From positions 1 through 64,000 of the IMG/VR virus record IMGVR_UViG_3300017755_003158: a stretch of DNA of 64,000 bases. One strand, written 5' to 3'. The position numbers were made by a program, and so were the translations under genes. Shown in pieces: positions 33,868 through 41,961 of this stretch (within the stretch, counting starts at the first letter, position 1; each line of letters opens with the position of its first letter). The notes under the pieces were generated by a model. That model saw nothing but the letters and a program-made list of their open reading frames with translations, had not been told where the DNA came from and did no database searches. Source of the DNA: a virus.

Positions 33868-34754
33868 TATTAATTGATTATAGCCAAGTAGCAATATCTA
33901 ACATTATGTCTTTCAGGCAAGACCTGATTGCTGCAGATAATTCAGGTGACGAAAAAGGTGTAGAGAATATTATTCGTCACTGTATTTTATCTTCGCTTAA
34001 AATGTACAAGAAGAGGTACGGAAAAGAATATGGTGATTTAGTTGTTTGTTGCGACAGCTTTAATTATTGGAGAAAAGATTATCATCCTTACTATAAATCT
34101 AAACGAGCAGGATCTAGGGAACAGGATGACATGCCATGGGATATTTTATTTACCATAATGAGTAAAGTAAGGGATGAGATAGATGAAAACTCTCCTTACA
34201 AAGTTATGCGTATAGAAAGATGTGAAGCTGATGATGTTATTGGTGCTCTCGTAAATCATACCGATACATTCGGTAATAATGAACCAGTAATAATCATATC
34301 ATCGGATAAAGATTTTAAACAGCTTCAAAAATATTCACATGTAAAACAGTTTTCCCCTATGCAGAAAAAGTTTGTCACTCTAGCTAAAGGGGAAACTATT
34401 AAAGAATTTACTACTATGCACATAGTAAAAGGTGACACTGGTGATGGTGTACCGAACATATTTTCGCCTGATGATATCTTTCATCAGGAGGGTGTCAGGC
34501 AGAAACCTGTCACCAAGAAAATCCTAGAGGAGTTCTATGCTTTTGGTAGAGATGCCTGTAGAACTGACGAAGAAAGGGAAAGGTGGGATAGGAATGAAAG
34601 GGTTATATCGCTTGACCATATACCTGAAGAATATTCAAAAGCTATCGTGGACGAGTACCTAAATAATAAAGCGAAGGGAGATAAGATGAAACTATACAAT
34701 TATCTTATGGAAAATCGCTGTAATTTATTATTAGAAGAAATTGAGGACTTTTAA
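33864..34754 (+). CDS. rnh: RNase H / 5'-3' exonuclease, T4 Rnh-like
   Basis: The protein has 296 residues. FEN-family acidic residues are seen in LIDYSQVAIS, VVCCDSFNYWRKDYHPYYKS, RCEADDVIGAL and ISSDKDFKQLQKY, with a helix-hairpin-like HIVKGDTGDGVPNI that binds the template. T4 Rnh removes RNA primers and adjacent DNA from Okazaki fragments and is stimulated by gp32. In T4 it neighbours genes 33, 59 and 32; here those are 21 kb away. Confidence 0.87.
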   Translation: MILIDYSQVAISNIMSFRQDLIAADNSGDEKGVENIIRHCILSSLKMYKKRYGKEYGDLVVCCDSFNYWRKDYHPYYKSKRAGSREQDDMPWDILFTIMSKVRDEIDENSPYKVMRIERCEADDVIGALVNHTDTFGNNEPVIIISSDKDFKQLQKYSHVKQFSPMQKKFVTLAKGETIKEFTTMHIVKGDTGDGVPNIFSPDDIFHQEGVRQKPVTKKILEEFYAFGRDACRTDEERERWDRNERVISLDHIPEEYSKAIVDEYLNNKAKGDKMKLYNYLMENRCNLLLEEIEDF

Positions 34755-34756
34755 AT

Positions 34757-35275
34757 ATGGCTGTGAAATATATAGAAAAGATTCTTCAGGACATTAATGA
34801 CACTGGAGAAGTTGAAAAATACAAGGATGACGCATTAGTAAGAATTATTTTTGAGAATGCATTTAATCCTGCGAATAAATGGATTTTACCAGAAGGCAAC
34901 CCACCTTTTAAAGAAGCTGACGAGCCAGATGGTGCAACTCCAACAAATATGTATCTTGAAGCAAGACGCATAGGTTATATCTTTAAACGAGAAGATCTTT
35001 CTCCTGTAAAAAGAGAAGGTTTATTTATTGAGATGCTTGAAAGTGTCCCACCTGCAGAAGCTAAAATACTTCTAGCAATTAAAGACCAAAGGTTGGATAA
35101 GATATACCCTAAAATCACACCAGCTGTAGCAAGTAAAATTGCTGAGATTAATACTAACGAAGCTGATAAAATGATTGCGGAAGCAAAAGATGCTGAAGAA
35201 AAAGCAAAAAAACCACATCAGAGTACCCAACAAAAACGAGGACCTGATGGAAAATTTATCAAGAAGGCAAAGTAA
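34757..35275 (+). CDS. Conserved T4-like marine phage protein, DUF6433-like (172 aa)
   Basis: A helical protein with KYIEKILQDINDTG, EARRIGYIFKREDLSPVKRE and ESVPPAEAKILLAIKDQ, followed by a Lys/Ala-rich tail ending KRGPDGKFIKKAK. I recognise it as a conserved family of marine T4-like phages. Function unknown. A tail of this kind suggests contact with nucleic acid. Confidence 0.65.
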   Translation: MAVKYIEKILQDINDTGEVEKYKDDALVRIIFENAFNPANKWILPEGNPPFKEADEPDGATPTNMYLEARRIGYIFKREDLSPVKREGLFIEMLESVPPAEAKILLAIKDQRLDKIYPKITPAVASKIAEINTNEADKMIAEAKDAEEKAKKPHQSTQQKRGPDGKFIKKAK

Positions 35276-35542
35276 ATGGTAAAACCACTAGAAGAAAGAA
35301 TCACGACTCTGAAAGATTTAGAGAATGGTATCGAGTATGCTGGTGAAGTTCGTGTATGTACCGAAGATAGATTAGTAGTAGCATATAGAGAAGGAACTAC
35401 TGCTGAAAAGAAAGAGGTACAGTTTGATGTTTATGATTCGGCTACAGATAAATGGACAAGAGAAGATTGGGAGTGTACTTATCCTAACATAGATAAGTTA
35501 AACGCAACTGATATTACTGTTCGTGTAAGCAATCATAGATGA
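35276..35542 (+). CDS. Small hypothetical beta protein (88 aa)
   Basis: A beta-rich product (VRVCTEDRLVVAYREGT, VQFDVYDSATDKWTREDW). It follows the previous stop immediately and overlaps fabI as ATGA, so it opens the lipid-enzyme cluster. No family recognised. Confidence 0.5.
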   Translation: MVKPLEERITTLKDLENGIEYAGEVRVCTEDRLVVAYREGTTAEKKEVQFDVYDSATDKWTREDWECTYPNIDKLNATDITVRVSNHR

Positions 35543-36300
35543 AAGTAGCTGTTGTTATGGGAGTGGCGAACGATCGCTCCATCGCATGGGGTATCGCCAA
35601 CAAGTTAATAGATGAAGGATATACTTGTGTCTTCACTTATCCAAACGATTCCATAAAGAAAAGAATTACTAGACTATCGCCTATGGCTCATACTATTAAG
35701 TGCGATGTATCTAATAGTATGGATGTAAGGAATGCTTTTCTTGCTGTCAAACACCATTATCCTAAGATTGATTATGTTGTTCACGCAATGAGTATGACTG
35801 ACTTTCGTGAGTTAGATGGTAAGATGATGGATATATCAAAGGAAAACTTCAGTGAGTCGCTACTCGTAGGATGTTATTCGTTGATAGATATAGTAAGAAA
35901 CAGTATCGAATTTATGAACACAGGTGGGGCATATCTCACACTTAGTTATGATGGAGCTCGTAGAGTTTACGACAACTATAATGTAATGGGATTAGTAAAA
36001 GCATCACTTGAGTCAGCAACTAGATACTTAGCGAAAGACTGTGCGGAAAAGGGAGTACGCATAAATTGTATATCGGCAGGTGTAATAAAAACATCATCTG
36101 CTATGGCTGTAAAAGGCAGTAAGGGTATGTTGGCTTATGCCGAAGGAGTGAACCCTATGAAACGAAATATCACTCTACAGGATTTAGCAGGAAGTGCATA
36201 TTACTTCCTATCTGATTTATCTTCAGGTGTGACAGGTGAAACACATTATGTAGATTGCGGATATAATATTATTGGGGCACCGAGTATAGATGACTTATAA
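35539..36300 (+). CDS. fabI: Enoyl-[acyl-carrier-protein] reductase, FabI type
   Basis: The protein has 253 residues. The FabI-specific cofactor loop GVANDRSIAWGIA (8-20) is intact. The catalytic set is Tyr137 (LSYDGARR), Tyr147 and Lys154 (DNYNVMGLVKASLES), equivalent to E. coli Tyr146/Tyr156/Lys163. CISAGVIKTSSAM forms the substrate loop, and the C-terminus SSGVTGETHYVDCG is standard. FabI reduces trans-2-enoyl-ACP with NADH, the last step of each elongation round. It shares a transcription unit with acpS and the desaturase. A generic short-chain dehydrogenase is unlikely given the FabI-specific spacing of the tyrosines. Confidence 0.9.
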   Translation: MKVAVVMGVANDRSIAWGIANKLIDEGYTCVFTYPNDSIKKRITRLSPMAHTIKCDVSNSMDVRNAFLAVKHHYPKIDYVVHAMSMTDFRELDGKMMDISKENFSESLLVGCYSLIDIVRNSIEFMNTGGAYLTLSYDGARRVYDNYNVMGLVKASLESATRYLAKDCAEKGVRINCISAGVIKTSSAMAVKGSKGMLAYAEGVNPMKRNITLQDLAGSAYYFLSDLSSGVTGETHYVDCGYNIIGAPSIDDL

Positions 36301-36763
36301 TGTAATTAATCGTAAATGGGCAACCATGAAAGACGAAAAACTAAAGATGCAACTGAATGGTTTTGTAATGAATACTTCGGTTGATAAGATTGATGAGTTG
36401 TTTGATGAAGGTATTATTCGTTATGTAGTCAATCATCAATTATTTGAACTTGACCATGAGCGACAAATATTTTTTGAAGAAGGTGATAAACGAGTACCAG
36501 TAGCGAAAGCAAATACAGCAACCATAGGCGAACATAAAGTATATTGCGAGATAGTATTAGAGGGAGAAGAGTTTCCTGAATTCTGTCAGAAAAATGTAAG
36601 AGGTACTGCTTGGGATTGGCATCAAAAAGCCAATAAAACTATGGACGAAATTAATGAGCATAAATACTATATAGATCCCGATAAAGGCGAACTAACTATA
36701 TTAGAGGAGAGAAAAAGTGATGAAGAGATTAAGCAGGACAGAGCGAAGTCAACTAATAGTTGA
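36290..36763 (+). CDS. Hypothetical protein in the lipid cluster (157 aa)
   Basis: Overlaps fabI by 11 nt. The N-terminal half is helical (LKMQLNGFVMNTSVDKIDEL) and the C-terminal half mixed (HKVYCEIVLEGEEFPEFC), with a charged end. No family recognised; it may be an accessory to its neighbours or simply a hitchhiker. Confidence 0.5.
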   Translation: MTYNVINRKWATMKDEKLKMQLNGFVMNTSVDKIDELFDEGIIRYVVNHQLFELDHERQIFFEEGDKRVPVAKANTATIGEHKVYCEIVLEGEEFPEFCQKNVRGTAWDWHQKANKTMDEINEHKYYIDPDKGELTILEERKSDEEIKQDRAKSTNS

Positions 36764-36962
36764 TGCTCTAGTCAAAAAATATGAAGGTGATATTGCTGAA
36801 GCAAATGCTAATATGCAAGTCTATATATCCAACTCAGTTGGTATAGGTGAGCATTCAGAAGTCATGGTTGAAATAGATAAACAACTAGAAAAGATTTCTG
36901 CTGCTGAAGAAAAACTAGAAACATTGAAGAAGTACACTTCAAGAGAGTACTACCAAACATGA
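36720..36962 (+). CDS. Small coiled-coil hypothetical protein (80 aa)
   Basis: GAGGAG precedes GTG (36717) and ATG (36720); either could start translation. The product is helical (QLIVDALVKKYEGDIAEANA, IDKQLEKISAAEEKLETLKK). It overlaps acpS as ATGA. Function unknown. Confidence 0.5.
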   Translation: MKRLSRTERSQLIVDALVKKYEGDIAEANANMQVYISNSVGIGEHSEVMVEIDKQLEKISAAEEKLETLKKYTSREYYQT

Positions 36963-37312
36963 TTTTAGGACACGGAATTGATATGGTTCTTGAGTCTAGA
37001 TTTGATAGACGCAGGGATAAATGGTCGGAAACTATATTGTCGCCGACTGAAAAAGAAATATATGATGGACTGTTAGATAGGCAGAAATGTAATTATCTAG
37101 CAAAGGTATGGGTGTTAAAAGAAGCATTTGTGAAAGCAAGACAACACCCAATCGTTGGTATGAAAGAAGCTAAAATGTTTTCCTATATCTCACCGAACTT
37201 AGTACCGAGTGACGAGATGAGGAAAAAATTAACAGGGGTAAACATACATTGTTCACTATCGGATTTCAAAGGTTGCGTGATTGGCTCAGTAATTTTAGAG
37301 AGCAACACTTAA
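36959..37312 (+). CDS. acpS: Holo-[acyl-carrier-protein] synthase (AcpS-type phosphopantetheinyl transferase)
   Basis: The protein has 117 residues, about the size of E. coli AcpS. The two signature regions are GHGIDMVLESRF (metal-binding Asp at residue 8) and AKVWVLKEAFVKA (Glu at residue 55). AcpS transfers 4'-phosphopantetheine from CoA to the ACP serine. The phage ACP-domain protein (Ser195 in 5401-6366) is the obvious partner. The C-terminal CoA-binding region is shorter than usual but conserves the closing strands (VNIHCSLSDFKGCVIGSVIL). Confidence 0.85.
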   Translation: MILGHGIDMVLESRFDRRRDKWSETILSPTEKEIYDGLLDRQKCNYLAKVWVLKEAFVKARQHPIVGMKEAKMFSYISPNLVPSDEMRKKLTGVNIHCSLSDFKGCVIGSVILESNT

Positions 37313-38196
37313 CCACATATAAAATTAATTTTCGTATCAGATACTGGTGGTTCACCCAGTTGTGTCTGCTAGGAATCATTGTATTTGGAAGATGGGATCT
37401 AATACCCTATGTTTTGGCATGGTGGTTTTTCGGAGCAATGGCTATCACAATATATGCGCACAGAAGTTTATCACATAATAGTATTACTGTAAAATGGAAA
37501 TGGCTCGAACACTTCTTCTGCTCTCTTTGTATAGTAAGCAACATCGGAAGTCCACTAGCTTGGGCAGTAATACATCGGATGCACCATGTATATCTAGACG
37601 AGGAAAGGGATCCGCACAGTCCACATCAAATTGGTTTTTTAAGATCTTTAACTCATAGGTGGGATGTACCCTTTGAAAATGTACCACTAAGATTTACAAG
37701 AGGATTACTGAGAAATAAAACTGCTAGATGGTATCACGATAATAGTTTTAAATCTATGTGTATTACTATATTTGGTGCTTACTTATTAATGTTGTTATGG
37801 GGAATCATTGTAGAAACATATACAAATGGATTAGCAGTTATGCTACCAGAGTTGGGGTATTACTTAACACATTTTTATTGGTACGATGGTCCATACTTAT
37901 ACATTCAAGAGTGGGGTATTAATTTTGCATGGGCAGCATTTGCTGGTGCAGGTCTCGGTCAATGGTCTATGGGTATAACTAACGCATGGCAACATAGTGA
38001 CAAACGAGGAAAACAACATATTCGTAATGTCCCATGGTATTTAAGTTTCATAAACTGGGGAGAAGGATCCCACGATTATCATCATTCTTATCCAAAGGAC
38101 TTTAGTTTTGGTAAAGGATTAAACGATCCGACACAATATTTTATTCTTTTCTTAGAAAAGATTGGAGCAGTGAATATAAATAAAGTTAGAGGTTAA
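37249..38196 (+). CDS. Membrane fatty acyl desaturase (delta-9 type)
   Basis: About 315 residues; the start is TTG (37249 or 37273) inside acpS, and no ATG is available, so the exact N-terminus is uncertain. The three histidine boxes that bind the diiron centre are HRSLSH (71-76), HRMHH (109-113) and HDYHH (~290, within GEGSHDYHHSYP), plus the additional His in WQHSDKRG. Hydrophobic segments lie at ~35-68, ~85-105 and ~165-200. Such enzymes introduce a cis double bond into acyl-CoA, acyl-ACP or lipid-bound chains in the membrane, needing O2 and an electron donor. Phage-driven membrane fluidity change or processing of phage-made chains are both possible. Confidence 0.87.
   Translation: MFTIGFQRLRDWLSNFREQHLTTYKINFRIRYWWFTQLCLLGIIVFGRWDLIPYVLAWWFFGAMAITIYAHRSLSHNSITVKWKWLEHFFCSLCIVSNIGSPLAWAVIHRMHHVYLDEERDPHSPHQIGFLRSLTHRWDVPFENVPLRFTRGLLRNKTARWYHDNSFKSMCITIFGAYLLMLLWGIIVETYTNGLAVMLPELGYYLTHFYWYDGPYLYIQEWGINFAWAAFAGAGLGQWSMGITNAWQHSDKRGKQHIRNVPWYLSFINWGEGSHDYHHSYPKDFSFGKGLNDPTQYFILFLEKIGAVNINKVRG
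38175..38182 (+). promoter_or_regulatory. TATAAATA, possible late promoter
   Basis: An exact T4 late-promoter octamer near the end of the desaturase gene, 14 nt before its stop. Transcripts would start just before the structured noncoding region at 38201. Confidence 0.4.
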
Positions 38197-38200
38197 GATT

Positions 38201-38295
38201 CGCATGGTGAAAGCTACACATATTAGAAAATAAAGTAGCCACTTCACTGAGTTGCTTATTTCATAAGTTTAACTCCTCTATCTGAGAGTCATGCG
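38201..38295 (+). ncRNA. Candidate structured RNA (multibranch)
   Basis: This lies in a 170-bp gap between the desaturase and the next gene. CGCATG (38201-38206) pairs exactly with CATGCG (38290-38295). Inside lie three adjacent hairpins: GTGAA/TTCAC extended by GCTAC/GTAGC (38207-38247); GAGTT/AACTC extended by CTTAT/ATAAG with a TTC loop (38249-38275); and CTCT/AGAG (38276-38288). A further 8-bp stem GGTAGTTT/AAACTACC (38305-38333) follows. It does not fit tRNA, because the first hairpin is too long and no T-loop is seen. It may be a phage small RNA or a leader element for the gene at 38367. Confidence 0.5.
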
Positions 38296-38366
38296 TTCGG
38301 TTTTGGTAGTTTCCGAATTAACAAAAAACTACCACTTGACTAACTTCCAATATGAAAGGATACACA

Positions 38367-38666
38367 ATGGAAGAATTGGTTTTTGAAATGGAAAGTGGCT
38401 TGGTTAATTATATCATAATTCTTACTTTTTCACTTTTATTTTTTATACTAGGATGGGCAATGCCAAGAGGTAGTGCCTTAAAAAGACTCCAAGGTAAAAT
38501 CTTCAAAAGGTTTTATAATTGGACAGGAGCAGTAATGGTTAAGTTCCATAATTTCTTCGCTGATGAAGAATTTTATTTGGAGCATGTATGGCAAGATACT
38601 AAGGACTATGTGCGTAAAAAATATGGATACGAAAAGAAAAAAACTAAAACTACGAAAAAGAAATAA
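38367..38666 (+). CDS. Small membrane protein with basic tail (99 aa)
   Basis: The ATG at 38367 follows AAAGGA and is preferred over 38352. One membrane helix (YIIILTFSLLFFILGWAM, ~14-32) is followed by an aromatic, basic region ending in KKKTKTTKKK. Function unknown. It sits between the structured RNA and two oxygenase-like genes. Confidence 0.55.
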   Translation: MEELVFEMESGLVNYIIILTFSLLFFILGWAMPRGSALKRLQGKIFKRFYNWTGAVMVKFHNFFADEEFYLEHVWQDTKDYVRKKYGYEKKKTKTTKKK

Positions 38667-39454
38667 TGTTTAGACCACCATATCATGTAGAGTTGAAGGA
38701 TGTTCCATTCCCATTGACTGAAGCAGAACTTGCTAAACAGATAGCAAGGTATGATAAAGAAAGTGGCGACTGGGCAAAACGCAGAGAAGATTTAATACCT
38801 GACCAATGGTACACTGATAAATCTTCATACTCATACGCAGCATATGGTTTCGTAGCAAATCTATGGATTAAACATTTTAACTTCAATCCTGAGTTTCTAA
38901 AATGGTTAGATAGAAATATGATGGCACCTGCTTTGGTGGGTACTATATTTGTATCTCCTCCAGGATATTCACTCAGACCACACATAGATTATGTCGATTA
39001 TAATATCAATTATTATTGGCGATTAAACTTCCCTGTAAATTTAGATGAAAACGCAGATAAAAGTATGGCATTCTGGGATCCTCGTGACTGTAATATGGAA
39101 CGCAGGAATAAAATCAGACACCCAAAGATGCCATATACTGAAATAAATTTAATAGAGTTTGATGACGAAACTAGACCTAAAGTAAAGAAACACTTTGATA
39201 CCCAGATGGGTAAATGCTCACTTATATGTGTGGGTGGACCTGACTGTGCTCATAGTATGATTTATGATGGCGAAAAAGAATCCTATACTATTTCTATTGA
39301 CTTTAGAGATAAACGAACTGGTTCAAGGATACATGATTGGAAAGCGATAGAAAAAAGAATGGGACATTTATTTGTAAAAGATGACAAACCATCTCCTATC
39401 TCAGCATGGGTAAAAGAAGATGGTGAGTTTGGATGGAGTAGAGATATAACATGA
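38666..39454 (+). CDS. HxD-type oxygenase-like protein A (262 aa)
   Basis: The candidate iron motif is LRPHIDYVDYNINYYWRLNF (HxD), with a later His in DCAHSMIYDG and a strand YTISIDFRDKR that could supply the Arg. The fold would be a double-stranded beta helix. Together with the next gene it forms a pair of similar but diverged enzymes inside the lipid cluster. Substrate unknown; lipid or peptide hydroxylation is speculative. Confidence 0.55.
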   Translation: MFRPPYHVELKDVPFPLTEAELAKQIARYDKESGDWAKRREDLIPDQWYTDKSSYSYAAYGFVANLWIKHFNFNPEFLKWLDRNMMAPALVGTIFVSPPGYSLRPHIDYVDYNINYYWRLNFPVNLDENADKSMAFWDPRDCNMERRNKIRHPKMPYTEINLIEFDDETRPKVKKHFDTQMGKCSLICVGGPDCAHSMIYDGEKESYTISIDFRDKRTGSRIHDWKAIEKRMGHLFVKDDKPSPISAWVKEDGEFGWSRDIT

Positions 39455-40479
39455 AACACGAACCTTACTACATGTCGTTGAAGGATACACTTGAACGACC
39501 TATTACTAACGAAGACCTACATCAAATATTAGCACCACTAAGAGAAAATCCAGCACGAGGTAATATATGTGTAAGGAATAGTTGGTTTCGTATTGAGATG
39601 ATGAAACAATGGAGAGACATGATGCTTATGCCATATGGCTGTAGTATATTTCGTGCTCATCCATATTATCGTATGTCTCCCCACTGCGATTCTCCAGCAA
39701 GACCGAACTGGGGAAGAGTGACTTGGGCATTCGAAGAGGTAAGTCCTGGAATATATGAACCATGGCGACCTGATGAAGAAGAAACTTCTATCATGACATA
39801 CTGGGATGCGAGTGAAGCTGAACAGTGGGACTCTGATATGTGTAATGTATCAGGCGATCCTGAAAAAGATTTAACTTATATTATACCAAGAGAAAGAATA
39901 CTTCCTGGATATCAAGGCAATCTAAAAGAAGAATTAAGTTTTCAAATGTCATATCCTGGATTAATTAATGTGGGACAACCACACTCAGTATGGCATAACT
40001 CTCCTAAAACTAGAATCGCAATATCTATTGAATTTATGAATAGAAAAGGTGAGTTTGAAGGATGGGATAAATTAGCTAAAACTTTAGATCGATTCGGTTA
40101 TGCTGATATGGAAACTGATAATAGAACAGTAAAATATGGGTCACGATTACATAATGGTTTATTTTCGTGCCTATATAATAAAGAGACTAATGAAGATGTT
40201 CCCGAAACTGTATTTGATGGAGAGCAACTAAAAGATAAATTAGAAAAACATCTAGGCACTAATGCTAAAGGTATGTCTTGGGATGAAGCAGAAGATGTTT
40301 ATCTATCAAATCGATTACTTGGTAGAGGACAAGAGCAAGGAAAGATGTTGAAGGAACAAGGACTAGGTTATGATGACTTCTTAGAAAAACCTGGAGTTCC
40401 TTTTAAATTAGTATTCGGTAATGTAATGCAAAGTCTAATAAACATAGAGGATGAGTACAGAAAAAAATATCCTAAATGA
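39451..40479 (+). CDS. HxD-type oxygenase-like protein B (342 aa)
   Basis: SPHCDSPARPNWGRVTWAF gives the HxD motif, GQPHSVWHNSPKTRIAISIE the distal His and Arg, in the order expected of 2OG-Fe(II) enzymes. An extra ~110-residue C-terminal domain (DRFGYADMETDNRTVKYG onward) is of unknown type. It overlaps protein A as ATGA and is co-directional with the ketosynthase downstream. Confidence 0.6.
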   Translation: MKHEPYYMSLKDTLERPITNEDLHQILAPLRENPARGNICVRNSWFRIEMMKQWRDMMLMPYGCSIFRAHPYYRMSPHCDSPARPNWGRVTWAFEEVSPGIYEPWRPDEEETSIMTYWDASEAEQWDSDMCNVSGDPEKDLTYIIPRERILPGYQGNLKEELSFQMSYPGLINVGQPHSVWHNSPKTRIAISIEFMNRKGEFEGWDKLAKTLDRFGYADMETDNRTVKYGSRLHNGLFSCLYNKETNEDVPETVFDGEQLKDKLEKHLGTNAKGMSWDEAEDVYLSNRLLGRGQEQGKMLKEQGLGYDDFLEKPGVPFKLVFGNVMQSLINIEDEYRKKYPK

Positions 40480-40757
40480 AAACATTTATAATTTTGACAG
40501 CACTGTTATGGTATGAAGGCATTGGTACAGTACAAACTGACTTTACCTCTATATCATTTTCTAGTCATGAAGAGTGTCAAGAATATGTGTTTAATAACAA
40601 AGTAGATCTCATAGATGGATTATTAGAAAAGCATCGTATGAAAAATGATAAAGTATTCGGTATGGTAGAACTTAGAAGTTTCGAGTTATTTTGCGAGACT
40701 AAGTATATACTAGAGGAAGAAGATAAAGAAGAATCTAAATATTTAATGGAGTTATAA
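40476..40757 (+). CDS. Small secreted hypothetical protein, copy 2 (93 aa)
   Basis: A hydrophobic N-terminus (FIILTALLWYEGIG) may export it. SSHEECQEYVFNN and FELFCETKY provide two Cys. The plan resembles the gene at 31741. Function unknown. Confidence 0.5.
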   Translation: MKTFIILTALLWYEGIGTVQTDFTSISFSSHEECQEYVFNNKVDLIDGLLEKHRMKNDKVFGMVELRSFELFCETKYILEEEDKEESKYLMEL

Positions 40758-40758
40758 T

Positions 40759-41961
40759 ATGAAACCTGTGCATGTAGTTGGTTATGGTATGAGCGATGCT
40801 CTCGGCATCACTCCCGAAGAATGTTTCACAAAAATGCTAGACGAGAATGATTACTCTCGTGAAATCCCTGGCATGGCAAAACAAGTAGAAGAAATTTTCC
40901 ACTTAGTAATTCATCGTGGTGCTATGCATGATGAAGATCGTATAGTTATGCCTGAAGGGTTTGACAAAAAGATGTGGCGAAGTATGACCAATGCTCAAAA
41001 GATGATGAGTAGTACTACTGAGTCAGCTATGCAGATGGCTGGTATAGAACGCAGTCCTAAAGTAGCAACCCTTGCCAGTACAGTTTCAAATGATACTGAA
41101 GGAATCGATGTGTACTTTGAATATATTAAGTACATGAAACGAGGTAATGCTCGTAGAGCAGTAAATAGGATTCCTGATATGGGATGTATGCATATTACAT
41201 CTTACTATGGCTTCAAAGGTTTATCAACTGCTACATTCGCATCGTGTGCTACTGGTATGGTCAATATAGATTATGCTATGAGATTAGTAGATGAGTATGA
41301 CTATGTTATCTGTACTGCTGGTGACTGTGCTAACTTCCCTATGGGTATTAAATACTTTGCTTGTTTAGGAGCATTAGCAAACTGGTCAATGCCCTTTGAT
41401 GATAGACGACAAGGTTTCTTGATGGGCGATGGTGGAGCATGTATGATTTTACAATCAGAAGAAAAGATGAAAGAGTTTGGAAGTAAATCATATGCTAAAT
41501 TACACAAAGCAGGTATGGCAAGTGACGCAGTAGATATGGTAAACCCAGAAGGAACTGGTACTCGTACTTCTATGCAAGATGCTTTAAGTCATGCTGGTTT
41601 AGATAAAGTTGATTATGTATGTACTCATGGTACAAGTACTATCGCTGGTGACCCAATCGAATATGAAGCAGTCACTGAAATTATGCCAGGAACTAAAATG
41701 TGGGCACCGAAAAGTAAAATCGGTCATACACTTGCAGCATCTGGTATTCTTGAAGGATGTTATGCTATTGAAAGTATGAGACAAGGCTGGGTTCCACATA
41801 TTCAAAATTTAGAACAATCAAGTATAGATGTACATGGTACTTTAGTTCGTGAGAATGAAATGTACTCAAACCAACTTCGTACTCGTACGATGCTAAATAA
41901 TTCGTTTGGCTTTGGTGGTAAATGTATGTCGCAAGTAATAGAGGTGAACTTAGATGACTGA
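40759..41961 (+). CDS. Beta-ketoacyl-ACP synthase, FabF-like
   Basis: The protein has 400 residues, full length for KAS I/II. The catalytic triad is intact: Cys163 (TFASCATGMVN), His290 (CTHGTSTIAGDPIE) and His323 (KSKIGHTLAASG). The C-terminal NSFGFGGKC loop is nearly canonical. Such enzymes condense an acyl chain with malonyl-ACP, releasing CO2. The HGTST motif and Cys-His-His set argue against KAS III. With the phage ACP, dehydratase and FabI it covers three of the four elongation reactions; the ketoreductase would have to come from the host. It could also be a chain-length or polyketide-type synthase. Confidence 0.9.
   Translation: MKPVHVVGYGMSDALGITPEECFTKMLDENDYSREIPGMAKQVEEIFHLVIHRGAMHDEDRIVMPEGFDKKMWRSMTNAQKMMSSTTESAMQMAGIERSPKVATLASTVSNDTEGIDVYFEYIKYMKRGNARRAVNRIPDMGCMHITSYYGFKGLSTATFASCATGMVNIDYAMRLVDEYDYVICTAGDCANFPMGIKYFACLGALANWSMPFDDRRQGFLMGDGGACMILQSEEKMKEFGSKSYAKLHKAGMASDAVDMVNPEGTGTRTSMQDALSHAGLDKVDYVCTHGTSTIAGDPIEYEAVTEIMPGTKMWAPKSKIGHTLAASGILEGCYAIESMRQGWVPHIQNLEQSSIDVHGTLVRENEMYSNQLRTRTMLNNSFGFGGKCMSQVIEVNLDD

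Noticed and set aside
38201-38295. tRNA gene in the desaturase downstream gap
   Set aside because: The outer stem and three hairpins look cloverleaf-like, but the first arm is ~41 nt, no TTC-type T-loop or 7-bp anticodon arm is present, and no CCA context is seen.
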